Assembly (NCBI RefSeq): GCF_042682915.1
Contig: NZ_JBHUIW010000011.1
Span: forward strand, 86,804 to 150,803
DNA: 64,000 nt
Direction of reading: 5' to 3'
DNA from: Rhodoplanes azumiensis
GTDB taxonomy: Bacteria > Pseudomonadota > Alphaproteobacteria > Rhizobiales > Xanthobacteraceae
Shown here: in pieces, positions 34,423 through 42,760 of the stretch
Layout: the number at the start of each line of letters is the position of its first letter
Position numbering within the stretch: position 1 is the stretch's first letter
Made by a program: the position numbers and the translations under genes
Notes under the pieces: generated by a model
Databases searched by the model: none
Told to the model about the DNA's origin: nothing
What the model saw: only the letters and a program-made list of their open reading frames with translations

Positions 34423-37400
34423 ATGAACATGGAGCTCTCGCGGCGCGGCTTCCTGGCCGGCGCCGGCGCGGGTCTCGCGGGCACCACGCTCGGTGCGTTC
34501 GGCTTCGGCGACGTCGAGGCCGCGCATGCCGCGGCGATCCGTCCGTTCAAGCTCGCGAACACGACCGAGGTCCGCAACACCTGCACCTACTGCTCGGTCG
34601 CCTGCGGCATCATCATCTACTCGAAGGGTGATCTGAAGAAGGGCGAGAAGGCCGAGATCGTCGCCATCGAAGGCGACACCGACCATCCGACCAATCGCGG
34701 CACGCTGTGCCCGAAGGGCGCGGCGCTCAAGGACATCGTGCACGCCGAGACCCGCACGCTCTATCCGCAGGTCCGCAAGCCGGGCTCGACCAAGTTCGAG
34801 CGCGTCTCCTGGGATCAGGCGCTCGATCGGATCGCGCGCCTGATGAAGGACGATCGCGACCAGAACATCGTGGTCAAGAACAACGACGGCGTGACCGTGA
34901 ATCGGTGGACCACCACCGGCTTCCTGGCCGCCTCGGCGACGACCAACGAAACGGCGTGGGCCACCTACAAGGTGGTGCGCAGCGCCGGCATGCTGGTGTT
35001 CGACAACCAGGCCCGTGTTTGACACGGCCCGACGGTGGCCAGTCTGGCCCCGACGTTCGGCCGTGGTGCGATGACGAATGCGTGGACCGACATCAAGAAC
35101 ACGGATCTGGTCGTCGTCATGGGCGGCAATGCCGCCGAAGCGCATCCTTGCGGATTCAAGTGGGTCACCGAGGCCAAGGCCAACCGTGGCGCCAAGCTGA
35201 TCGTCGTCGACCCGCGCTTCACCCGCACGGCGGCGGTGGCGGACTACTACGCGCCGATCCGGCAGGGGACCGACATCGCGTTCCTGCTCGGCGTGATCAA
35301 TTACTGCATCCAGAACGACAAGGTGCAGTGGGCCTACACCAAGGCCTTCACCAACGCGGCCTATGTCGTGAAGGAGGGCTTCGGCTGGCAGGACGGCCTG
35401 TTCACGGGCTATGACGAGCAGAAGCGCGACTACAACCGCGCGACCTGGGACTACGAGATCGGGCCGGACGGCTACGCCGTGGTCGACGAGACGCTGCAGC
35501 ACCCGCGCTGCGTCTGGAACCTCCTCAAGCAGCACGTGGCGCGCTACACGCCCGAGCTGGTCGAGCGCATCTGCGGCACCCCGAAGGACAAGTTCCTCGA
35601 GGTCGCCAGGATGATCTCCGAGTGCTCGTCGCCGACCAAGACGATGACCTCGATGTACGCGCTCGGCTGGACCCAGCACTCGAAGGGGGCGCAGAACATC
35701 CGCTGCATGGCGATGCTGCAGCTCATCCTCGGCAATATCGGGGTGCGCGGCGGCGGCATGAACGCGTTGCGCGGCCACTCCAACATCCAGGGACTGACCG
35801 ACCTCGGGCTCATGTCGAACCTGATCCCGGGCTATCTCACGCTCCCGACGGAGCGCGAGCCGAGCTTCGACTCCTACATGTCGACGCGCGGCTTCAAGCC
35901 CCTGCGGCCCGACCAGATGAGCTACTGGCAGAACTACCGGAAGTTCTTCGTGAGCTTCCAGAAGGCCATGTGGGGCGACGCCGCGACACCGGAGAACAGC
36001 TTCGCCTACGACTGGCTGCCCAAGCTCGACGTGCCGGCCTACGACGTGCTGCGCGCCTTCGAGCTGATGCACCAGGGCAAGATGAACGGGTACGTCTGCC
36101 AGGGCTTCAACCCCCTGCTGTCGTTCCCGAACCGCAAGAAGATCGGGACGGCGCTCTCCAAGCTGAAGTTCCTCGTGGTGATGGACCCGCTGCAGACCGA
36201 GACGGCACGGTTCTGGGAGAACCACGGGGCGAACAACGACGTCGATCCGTCGACGATCCAGACCGAGGTGATCGAGCTGCCGACCACCTGCTTCGCCGAG
36301 GACGAGGGCTCGCTCACCAATTCGGGCCGCTGGCTGCAGTGGCACTGGCCAGCCGGCTCGCCGCCCGGCGAGGCGCGGACCGACATCTGGATCATGGCGC
36401 AGATCCACCTTCGGCTGAAGGAGTTGTACCGCAAGGAGGGCGGCAAGGTTCCGGAGCCGATCCTCAATCTCGACTGGCGCTATAAGGATCCGGGCGAGCC
36501 GACGGCGGAGGAGCTCGCCAAGGAGATCAACGGGCGCGCCCTCGAGGACATCACGGATCCGAACGATCCGACCAAGGTGGTGCTCGCCAAGGGCAAGCAG
36601 GTGGTGTCGTTCGCGGCGCTGCGCGACGACGGCAAGACCGCGTGCGGCTGCTGGATCTATTCCGGCTGCTTCAACGAGGCGGGCAACAACATGGCGCGTC
36701 GCGACACCTCGGACCCGGACGACACCGGCGCGTATCTCAAGTGGTCGTGGTCGTGGCCGGTGAACCGGCGCATCCTGTACAACCGCGCCTCCGCGGACCT
36801 CCAGGGCAAGCCGTGGGACGAGAGCCGCAAGCTCCTGTGGTGGGACGGCGCCAAGTGGACCGGCTACGACGTGCCGGACATCGCGCCCACCGCCAAGCCG
36901 GACACCGTGATGCCCTTCATCATGAACCCGGAAGGCGTGTCCCGCCTGTTCACCCGGGCGATGATGCGGGACGGACCGTTCCCGTCGCACTACGAGCCGT
37001 TCGAGTCGCCGGTCGTCAACGTCGTCGCGCCGAAGGTGCGCGGCAATCCGGTCGCCCGCGTGTTCCGCAACGACTTCGAGCAGTTCGGCGACGCCAAGGA
37101 GTTCCCCTACGCCGCGACCTCCTACCGGCTCACCGAGCACTTCCACTTCTGGACCAAGCACGCCCACACGAACGCCGTGCTCCAGCCCGAGTTCTTCGTC
37201 GAGATCAGCGAGGAGCTCGCCCGGGAGAAGGGCATCAGGAAGGGCGGCACGGTGCGGGTGTGGTCGAAGCGCGGCAGCGTGACGGCCAAGGCCGTGGTGA
37301 CCAAGCGGATCAAGCCGCTGGTGTGCGACGGCAAGACCGTCCACATCGTCGGCATCCCGCTGCACTGGGGGTTCACCGGCGCGGCCAGGAAGGGCTTCGG

Positions 37401-37503
37401 CCCCAACTCGCTCACCCCGTTCGTCGGTGACGCCAATATTGAGACGCCCGAGTACAAGGCGTTCCTGGTCGACATCGAGCCCGTCGCCGGGCCGGTCGCG
37501 TAA
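34423..37503 (+). CDS. fdnG: Formate dehydrogenase alpha subunit, selenocysteine-containing
   Basis: A 1026-residue molybdo/tungsto-bis-MGD enzyme that oxidises formate in the periplasm. The twin-arginine signal is ELSRRGFLAGAGAG; the N-terminal [4Fe-4S] ligands are Cys54, Cys57, Cys61 and Cys96. The reading frame crosses an in-frame TGA at 35020-35022 within FDNQARV-U-HGPTVASLAP, exactly where FdnG/FdoG has selenocysteine, so residue 200 is Sec and not a nonsense mutation. A SECIS hairpin follows the TGA, and selA, selB, selC and selD are all nearby. Annotators relying on stop codons will split it at 35022. It heads an fdnGHI operon. Confidence 0.97.
35023..35065 (+). promoter_or_regulatory. 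SECIS element of fdnG
   Basis: Directly after the TGA, cacggcc (35023-35029) pairs with ggccgtg (35059-35065). The inner apical stem ggcc (35037-35040) / ggcc (35046-35049) encloses loop agtct. A single unpaired T (35036) interrupts the stem just below, with ggc pairs continuing on both sides. This bulged U and GU-containing loop copy the features SelB recognises in E. coli fdhF and fdnG mRNA. Confidence 0.85.
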
Positions 37504-37517
37504 GGGAGGGTCGAGAG

Positions 37518-38471
37518 ATGTTTCCCCCGCTTCCGAACCCGACCACCGCCCCGACGCCGCCGCGCTTCGGCGATCAGGATCTGATCAGGCGGTCGGCGTC
37601 CACCGTGACGCCGCCCGCCAAGCGGCAGACCGAGGTCGCCAAGCTCATCGACGTGTCGAAATGCATCGGCTGCAAGGCGTGTCAGTCGGCCTGCCTGCAG
37701 TGGAACGACATGGTCGAGGAGGTCGGCATCAACGTCGGCGTCTACGACAACCCGCACGACCTGACGCCGAACTCCTTCACGCTGATGCGCTTCACCGAGT
37801 GGGAGAACCCGGAGACCAAGAACCTCGAGTGGCTGATCCGCAAGGACGGCTGCATGCACTGCGAGGATCCGGGTTGCCTCAAGGCGTGCCCGGCGCCGGG
37901 CGCGATCGTGCAGTACTCGAACGGCATCGTGGACTTCGTCCACGACGCCTGCATCGGCTGCGGCTACTGCGTGAAGGGATGCCCGTTCAACATCCCGCGC
38001 ATCTCGAAGGTCGACGCCAAGGCCTACAAGTGCACGCTCTGCTCCGATCGCGTCGCGGTCGGGCAGGGCCCGGCCTGCGCCAAGGCGTGCCCGACCCAGG
38101 CGATCGTCTTCGGCACCAAGGACGACATGAAGAAGTGGGCCGACGGCCGCATCACGGACCTCAAGTCCCGCGGCTTCAAGAACGCCGGCCTCTACGATCC
38201 GCCGGGTGTCGGCGGCACCCACGTGATGTACGTGCTGCATCACGCCGACAAGCCGGAGATCTATGCCGGCCTGCCGAGGGATCCGAAGATCAGCCCGCTG
38301 GTCGAGATCTGGAAGGGGGTCGCCAAGTACGCCGGCTTCGCCGCCATCGGCGCGATGGCGGCCGTCACGGTCGTCCACAGCATCTTCTCGGGGGCGAGCC
38401 GCGTCTCGCCGCACGACGAGGAGAAGGCGAAGGAGATGGCCGAGACGCCGCCGGCCCGAGAGAACGTCTAG
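37518..38471 (+). CDS. fdnH: Formate dehydrogenase iron-sulfur beta subunit
   Basis: A 317-residue ferredoxin-like protein that carries electrons from FdnG to the cytochrome subunit. Four [4Fe-4S] clusters are coordinated by Cys clusters beginning CIGCKACQSACLQW, CMHCEDPGCLKACP, CIGCGYCVKGCPF and CTLCSDRVAVGQGPACAKACP. A single C-terminal transmembrane helix (YAGFAAIGAMAAVTVVHSIF) anchors it, as in FdnH/FdoH. GGGAGGG precedes the ATG by 9 bases; it starts 14 bases after fdnG. Confidence 0.96.
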   Translation: MFPPLPNPTTAPTPPRFGDQDLIRRSASTVTPPAKRQTEVAKLIDVSKCIGCKACQSACLQWNDMVEEVGINVGVYDNPHDLTPNSFTLMRFTEWENPETKNLEWLIRKDGCMHCEDPGCLKACPAPGAIVQYSNGIVDFVHDACIGCGYCVKGCPFNIPRISKVDAKAYKCTLCSDRVAVGQGPACAKACPTQAIVFGTKDDMKKWADGRITDLKSRGFKNAGLYDPPGVGGTHVMYVLHHADKPEIYAGLPRDPKISPLVEIWKGVAKYAGFAAIGAMAAVTVVHSIFSGASRVSPHDEEKAKEMAETPPARENV

Positions 38472-38483
38472 GGAGAACGCGTG

Positions 38484-39215
38484 ATGAGCGTGTCGAACGA
38501 GAGACGCGAGGTCGTCGAGGGCGACGCCCTCGAGAAGGGCGATCCGGTCGTCGAGCCGGTCGTGGTCGTTCGCTACTCGACGGCGGCGCGGATCAACCAC
38601 TGGCTGACGGCGGGGGGCTTCGTGCTCCTCGCCCTCTCCGGCTTCGCCCTGTTCCACCCGAGCCTCTACTGGCTGACCGGCCTGTTCGGCGGCGGCCAGT
38701 GGACCCGCACCATCCATCCGTGGTTCGGCGTCTTCCTGTTCCTCGGCTTCACCGGGTTGTTCCTGCGGTTCTGGCGGGTCAACCTGTGGTCGCCGGCGGA
38801 CGGGAGCTGGCTCAAGAACATCCACACCTTCCTGGCCGGCGACGAGGACAAGATGCCCGAGGTCGGGCGCTTCAACTTCGCCCAGAAGGCGGTGTTCTGG
38901 TGGATGGGCATCCTGATCCTGATCATGATCGGGACCGGTGTGGTGATCTGGGAGCAGTATTTCGGCGGCTATACGACGGTGGAGCAGAAGCGCATCGCCG
39001 TGCTGGTCCATTCGCTCGGGGCGATCGCCATGGTCTGCATCCTGATCGTCCACGTCTACGGCGCCTTCTGGGCGCGCGGCACCATGACGGCGATGGTGAA
39101 GGGCAAGGTCTCGGGCGGCTGGGCCTTCAAGCATCACCGCATGTGGCTGCGTCAGCTCGCCCGCAGCGACAAGACCAACCACGTCCGCACCCCGACCGGC
39201 ACGCCGGCGGAGTGA
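38484..39215 (+). CDS. fdnI: Formate dehydrogenase cytochrome b556 gamma subunit
   Basis: A 243-residue membrane protein with four transmembrane helices that binds two b hemes and passes electrons to quinone. Candidate heme ligands are the His residues in ARINHWLTAGG, RTIHPWFGVF, AVLVHSLGAIAM and LIVHVYGAFWARG. ATG 38484 has GGAGA 7 bases upstream; an overlapping GTG 38481 is less likely. It lies 12 bases after fdnH. This completes a periplasm-facing, respiration-linked formate dehydrogenase of the FdnGHI/FdoGHI type. Confidence 0.95.
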   Translation: MSVSNERREVVEGDALEKGDPVVEPVVVVRYSTAARINHWLTAGGFVLLALSGFALFHPSLYWLTGLFGGGQWTRTIHPWFGVFLFLGFTGLFLRFWRVNLWSPADGSWLKNIHTFLAGDEDKMPEVGRFNFAQKAVFWWMGILILIMIGTGVVIWEQYFGGYTTVEQKRIAVLVHSLGAIAMVCILIVHVYGAFWARGTMTAMVKGKVSGGWAFKHHRMWLRQLARSDKTNHVRTPTGTPAE

Positions 39216-39520
39216 GGAATCGGACCGGGCGCCGTCGGCGGCCTTCCGGCAGAATGCGGCGGCGGCTCTTCCTCTCCCCGCGTGCGGGAGAGGGGGGCTC
39301 GCTGCGAAGCGGCGAGTCGGGTCAGGGGCCTCTCGTGGATACGGAGGCGCCCCATCGCCCGACATCCGCGCTGGACGCGCGAACGTCGACCTCGTCGGCG
39401 CGGCAACAGCCGCGCCCCCGCGCGGCGGGGAGAGGCGACGTTTGGCGCGCCTGCGTTTTTCTGATTAGCTTCCGCGGTCCTGGTCCTGTCACGTGGCCCG
39501 TGCGGTTCGTGAGGTGAGTG
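39216..39520. other. Gap between fdnI and fdhE with repeat element
   Basis: About 305 bases, of which roughly 39262-39446 is a GC-rich repeat annotated separately. GAGGTGA lies just before the fdhE ATG. No promoter was clear, so fdhE may be read through from fdnGHI. Confidence 0.55.
39262..39446. repeat. Inverted dispersed repeat (family D)
   Basis: The left end cctctccccgcgtgcgggagag is mirrored at the right end by gcggcggggagaggcgacg, and the centre holds ggctcgctgcgaagcggcgag. This pattern is common between genes in Hyphomicrobiales. Confidence 0.55.
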
Positions 39521-40438
39521 ATGAGCGATTTCGGTACGGGTGCGGGCGGCGTCGGCGAGCTCGGCACCATCACGGCGCCGCCCTTCGCGGTGCGGCCCGA
39601 TCCCGAGACCCTGTTCCTCCGGCGCAGCGATCGCTTCCGGGCGCTGGCCGAGGGGCATCCCCTGAAGCCCTACCTCGTCTTCCTGGCCGATCTCGCCAGC
39701 GCCCAGCACTGGGTGCAGCAGGAGCTGCCGCCCGTGACGCCGCCCGCGGCCGAGACGCTGGCGCGCGCCCGTGCCCACCAGATGCCGCCCCTCGATCGCC
39801 AGGGGTTTTCGCCCGATGCCGTGTGCACGGCGACGCTCGACCGCATGCTGGTGCTGTTCGCCGACTGCCCCATGCCGGACCCGGCCCGCGCCGCGCTCCG
39901 CCACGTCGCGCGCGCCGATGCGGCGAGCCGCACCGTGATGATGCGGGCGGTCCTCGCCGATGCGATTCCCGTCGAGGCGATCGCCGCGCACGTCCTCGTT
40001 GCCGCCGCCCTGCAGGTGCATTTCGCCCGGCTCGCGGCGACGCTCGATCCCAAGGCGCTGGTGCAGGTCGGCGACGCGGTGTGCCCGGCCTGCGGCGACC
40101 GCCCGGTCGTCTCGGTGATCGACGAGATCGGCGGCGCCAACCCGGCGCGCTACTGCGTCTGTTCCCGGTGCAGCACCCAGTGGAACTATGTCCGCATCCG
40201 CTGCACCTCGTGCGGCTCGACCAAGGGCCTCTCCTATCCGGAGGTCGAGGGCTCGGGCGGCACCGTCAAGGCCGAGACCTGCTCGGAATGCAGCCGCTAC
40301 GCCAAGGTGCTCTACCGCGACAAGGCGCCGTGGCTCGACCCGGTCGCCGACGACGTCGCCACCCTCGGTCTCGATCTCCTGGTGCGCGAGACCGGGATGA
40401 CACGCGGCAGCGTGAACCCGTTCATGCTGAGCGTCTGA
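39521..40438 (+). CDS. fdhE: Formate dehydrogenase accessory protein FdhE
   Basis: A 305-residue cytoplasmic protein required to make active periplasmic formate dehydrogenases. The C-terminal half is a double rubredoxin-like zinc/iron fold with four CxxC pairs: CPACGDRP, CVCSRCSTQW, CTSCGSTKG and CSECSRYAK. It starts at ATG 39521 directly after GAGGTGAGTG. It ends 5 bases before selA, which ties enzyme maturation to selenocysteine synthesis in one transcript. Confidence 0.95.
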   Translation: MSDFGTGAGGVGELGTITAPPFAVRPDPETLFLRRSDRFRALAEGHPLKPYLVFLADLASAQHWVQQELPPVTPPAAETLARARAHQMPPLDRQGFSPDAVCTATLDRMLVLFADCPMPDPARAALRHVARADAASRTVMMRAVLADAIPVEAIAAHVLVAAALQVHFARLAATLDPKALVQVGDAVCPACGDRPVVSVIDEIGGANPARYCVCSRCSTQWNYVRIRCTSCGSTKGLSYPEVEGSGGTVKAETCSECSRYAKVLYRDKAPWLDPVADDVATLGLDLLVRETGMTRGSVNPFMLSV

Positions 40439-40443
40439 TCACC

Positions 40444-41898
40444 ATGACGGCCCGGCTGAAAGGTCACGCGGAAGCGCGCGGCGCGGCGTTACGGCGCCTG
40501 CCGTCGGTCGACGACGTGTTGAAGGCGGACGCCGCCGCTGTGGCGATCGACCGCTTCGGCCGGACCGCCACGGTCGCCGCCGTGCGGGCGGCGCTCGCCG
40601 AGACGCGGGCTGCCTTGCGGGTCGGCGGTGACACCCCCGAGCCCGGCGTTTCGTCGGCGCGCGTGGCCGAGGCGGCGCTCGCCCGCCTCGTCACCGATGC
40701 GCGGCCCGCGGTGCGGCCGGTGTTCAATCTCACCGGCGTCGTGCTGCACACCAATCTCGGCCGCGCCGTGCTCGCGGAAGCCGCGATCGAGGCCGCCGTC
40801 ACGGCGATGCGGCGGACCATCGCGCTGGAGTTCGACCTCACGACCGGCAAGCGCGGCGAGCGCGACGGGCTCGTGCGCGATCTCTTGTGCGAGCTGACCG
40901 GCGCCGAGGATGCGACCGTCGTCAACAACAACGCGGCCGCCGTGCTCCTGGTGCTCAACACGCTCGCCAAGGGGCGCGAGGCGATCGTCTCGCGCGGCGA
41001 GCTGATCGAGATCGGCGGCGCTTTCCGGATGCCCGACATCATGGCACGCGCCGGCGCCAAGCTGGTCGAGGTCGGCACGACGAACCGCACCCACCCGACG
41101 GACTACGCGGCCGCGCTGAACGCGCGCACCGGCCTGGTGCTGAAGGTCCACACCTCGAACTACCGCATCGAAGGGTTCACGTCGGCGGTTCCGGCCCGCG
41201 ACCTCGTCGCGCTCGCGCGTGACAAGAACGTGCCGGTGGTCGACGATCTCGGCTCCGGCACGCTGATCGATCTCGCCCGGTTCGGCCTCGCCCACGAGCC
41301 GACCGTCGCCGAGGCGGTGGCGGCCGGTGCCGATCTCGTCACCTTCTCGGGCGACAAGCTCCTGGGCGGTCCGCAGGCCGGCTTCGTCGTCGGCCGACGT
41401 GATCTGATCCAGAAGATCAATCGCAACCCGATGAAGCGCGCGCTGAGGGTCGACAAGATCCGGCTCGCCGCGATCGAGGCGACGCTCAAGCTCTATCGCG
41501 ATCCTGACCGGCTCGTGGAAACGCTGCCGACGCTGCGCCATCTCGCCCGCCCGCAGGCCGACATACTCGCCCAGGCGCAGCGCCTCGTGCCGGCGCTCGC
41601 GGCGGCGCTGGGCGACGAGTTCGAGGTGACGGCAGACGCCTGCGCGAGCCGGATCGGCTCGGGCGCGCTGCCGCAGGAGACCTTGTCCAGCGGCGCACTC
41701 GTCGCGCGTCCGCGCACGGAGCGCGGCGCCGGCCGGGCGCTGGAGCGGGCGGCGAAGACGTTGCGCGACTTGCCCGTGCCGGTGATCGGCCGCATCGCCG
41801 ACGGCGTGCTCGTGCTCGATCTGCGCTGCCTCGACGACGAGGCCGGGTTCCTGACAACGCTCGCGTCACTGCGGGGAGGCGCCGATGCGCTGGCTTGA
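40444..41898 (+). CDS. selA: L-seryl-tRNA(Sec) selenium transferase
   Basis: A 484-residue PLP enzyme that converts seryl-tRNA-Sec to selenocysteyl-tRNA-Sec with selenophosphate. Lys305 in LVTFSGDKLLGGPQAG binds PLP. The N-terminal domain RRLPSVDDVLKADA binds tRNA-Sec, and the core has NLTGVVLHTNLGRA, NNNAAAVLLVLNTLA and HTSNYRIEGFTS. Length matches the bacterial decameric SelA. It overlaps the following Sel1-repeat gene by 14 bases. Confidence 0.96.
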   Translation: MTARLKGHAEARGAALRRLPSVDDVLKADAAAVAIDRFGRTATVAAVRAALAETRAALRVGGDTPEPGVSSARVAEAALARLVTDARPAVRPVFNLTGVVLHTNLGRAVLAEAAIEAAVTAMRRTIALEFDLTTGKRGERDGLVRDLLCELTGAEDATVVNNNAAAVLLVLNTLAKGREAIVSRGELIEIGGAFRMPDIMARAGAKLVEVGTTNRTHPTDYAAALNARTGLVLKVHTSNYRIEGFTSAVPARDLVALARDKNVPVVDDLGSGTLIDLARFGLAHEPTVAEAVAAGADLVTFSGDKLLGGPQAGFVVGRRDLIQKINRNPMKRALRVDKIRLAAIEATLKLYRDPDRLVETLPTLRHLARPQADILAQAQRLVPALAAALGDEFEVTADACASRIGSGALPQETLSSGALVARPRTERGAGRALERAAKTLRDLPVPVIGRIADGVLVLDLRCLDDEAGFLTTLASLRGGADALA

Positions 41899-42760
41899 CC
41901 GCCTGCTCGGCCGCGACACGCCGGCCGTCGACGTCGAGGCCCGCATGGCCGAGGCCTACGACCGCGCGGCGAAGGGCGAGCATGCCGCCGCCCTCGACAT
42001 CTGGGCCGAGCTCGCCCAGGCCGGGGTGCCGCGCGCCCAGAACAATGTCGGGGCCTGCTTCGCCGAGGGCATGGGGGTCGAGCGCGATCTCGCGCTGGCG
42101 CGGCGCTGGCTGGTGCTCGCCGCCGGCAACGGCGATCCGGTCGGGCAGCGCAATCTCGCGGCCTTGCATTTCCGCGGCGAGGACCGACCGGCCGACTTCG
42201 CCGAGGCGGCGCGGCTCTATCGCGCCGCGGCCGAGCAGGGCGACGGCCCGGCCCAGGACATGCTCAGCTGGATGCTGCTCGAAGGTGAGGTCGTCCCGCG
42301 CGATCCGCCGGAGGCGCGTCGCTGGGCCGAGGCGGCGGCGAAGCAGGGCATCGCCGCGGCGATGACCCGCATGGGCATGCTCTATCACGACGCGATCGGC
42401 GTTCCGCGCGATCCGGCGGAGGCGGCGCGCTGGTGGCGGCGCGCCGCCGCGCGCGGAGACGCCGACGGCCAGGCGATGCTCGGCGCCGTCCTGATGACGG
42501 GCGCAGGCATCGCGGCCGATCCGATGGAGGCGCTCGTCTGGCTGCTGCGCGCGCAGGCCGGCGGCAGTGCGCTGGCGGCACCGTTCCTGCCGGCGGCGCG
42601 CAGCGCGCTCGACGCGGCCGGCCTGTCCGAGGCGGCCCGCCGGGCTGCCGCGCCGCTTCCCGATCCCGGCCCGCTCGATCTGGCTGCGCCCGAGGCTCCC
42701 GCCGGGCCGGAGGCTCTTGCCGGGCCGGAGCCTCTTGCCGGGCCGGAGGCCCGGCCATGA
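41885..42760 (+). CDS. Sel1-like repeat protein
   Basis: A 291-residue protein made of about five Sel1-like (SEL1/TPR) repeats, each with the A-x4-G-x2-YxxG pattern, for example AQNNVGACFAEGMGV, GQRNLAALHFRGEDR and AMTRMGMLYHDAIG. No signal peptide is present, so it should be cytoplasmic. The C-terminus has three 18-base repeats coding Ala-Gly-Pro-Glu units. It overlaps selA by 14 bases and selB by 4 bases (ATGA), an unusually tight position inside the Sec operon. The repeats suggest a protein-binding scaffold; no direct function is known. Confidence 0.88.
   Translation: MRWLDRLLGRDTPAVDVEARMAEAYDRAAKGEHAAALDIWAELAQAGVPRAQNNVGACFAEGMGVERDLALARRWLVLAAGNGDPVGQRNLAALHFRGEDRPADFAEAARLYRAAAEQGDGPAQDMLSWMLLEGEVVPRDPPEARRWAEAAAKQGIAAAMTRMGMLYHDAIGVPRDPAEAARWWRRAAARGDADGQAMLGAVLMTGAGIAADPMEALVWLLRAQAGGSALAAPFLPAARSALDAAGLSEAARRAAAPLPDPGPLDLAAPEAPAGPEALAGPEPLAGPEARP
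42701..42754 (+). repeat. 18-bp tandem repeat, 3 copies
   Basis: Three units of gccgggccggaggctctt type (42701-42718, 42719-42736, 42737-42754) encode AGPEAL, AGPEPL and AGPEAR at the end of the Sel1-repeat protein. They stop two bases before the selB start. Confidence 0.85.

Noticed and set aside
35020..35022. Nonsense mutation splitting fdnG into two ORFs
   Set aside because: The TGA lies at the exact selenocysteine position of FdnG (QARV-U-HGPTV), a SECIS hairpin follows, and the full Sec machinery is next door.
34318..37365. A 1015-codon open frame antisense to the formate dehydrogenase gene
   Set aside because: Composition is Arg/His/Asp-rich with no domain pattern; it is the mirror of codon bias in a real high-GC gene. 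Similar long antisense frames opposite the RuBisCO-like/decarboxylase region, actP, selB and the kdgT operon were rejected for the same reason.
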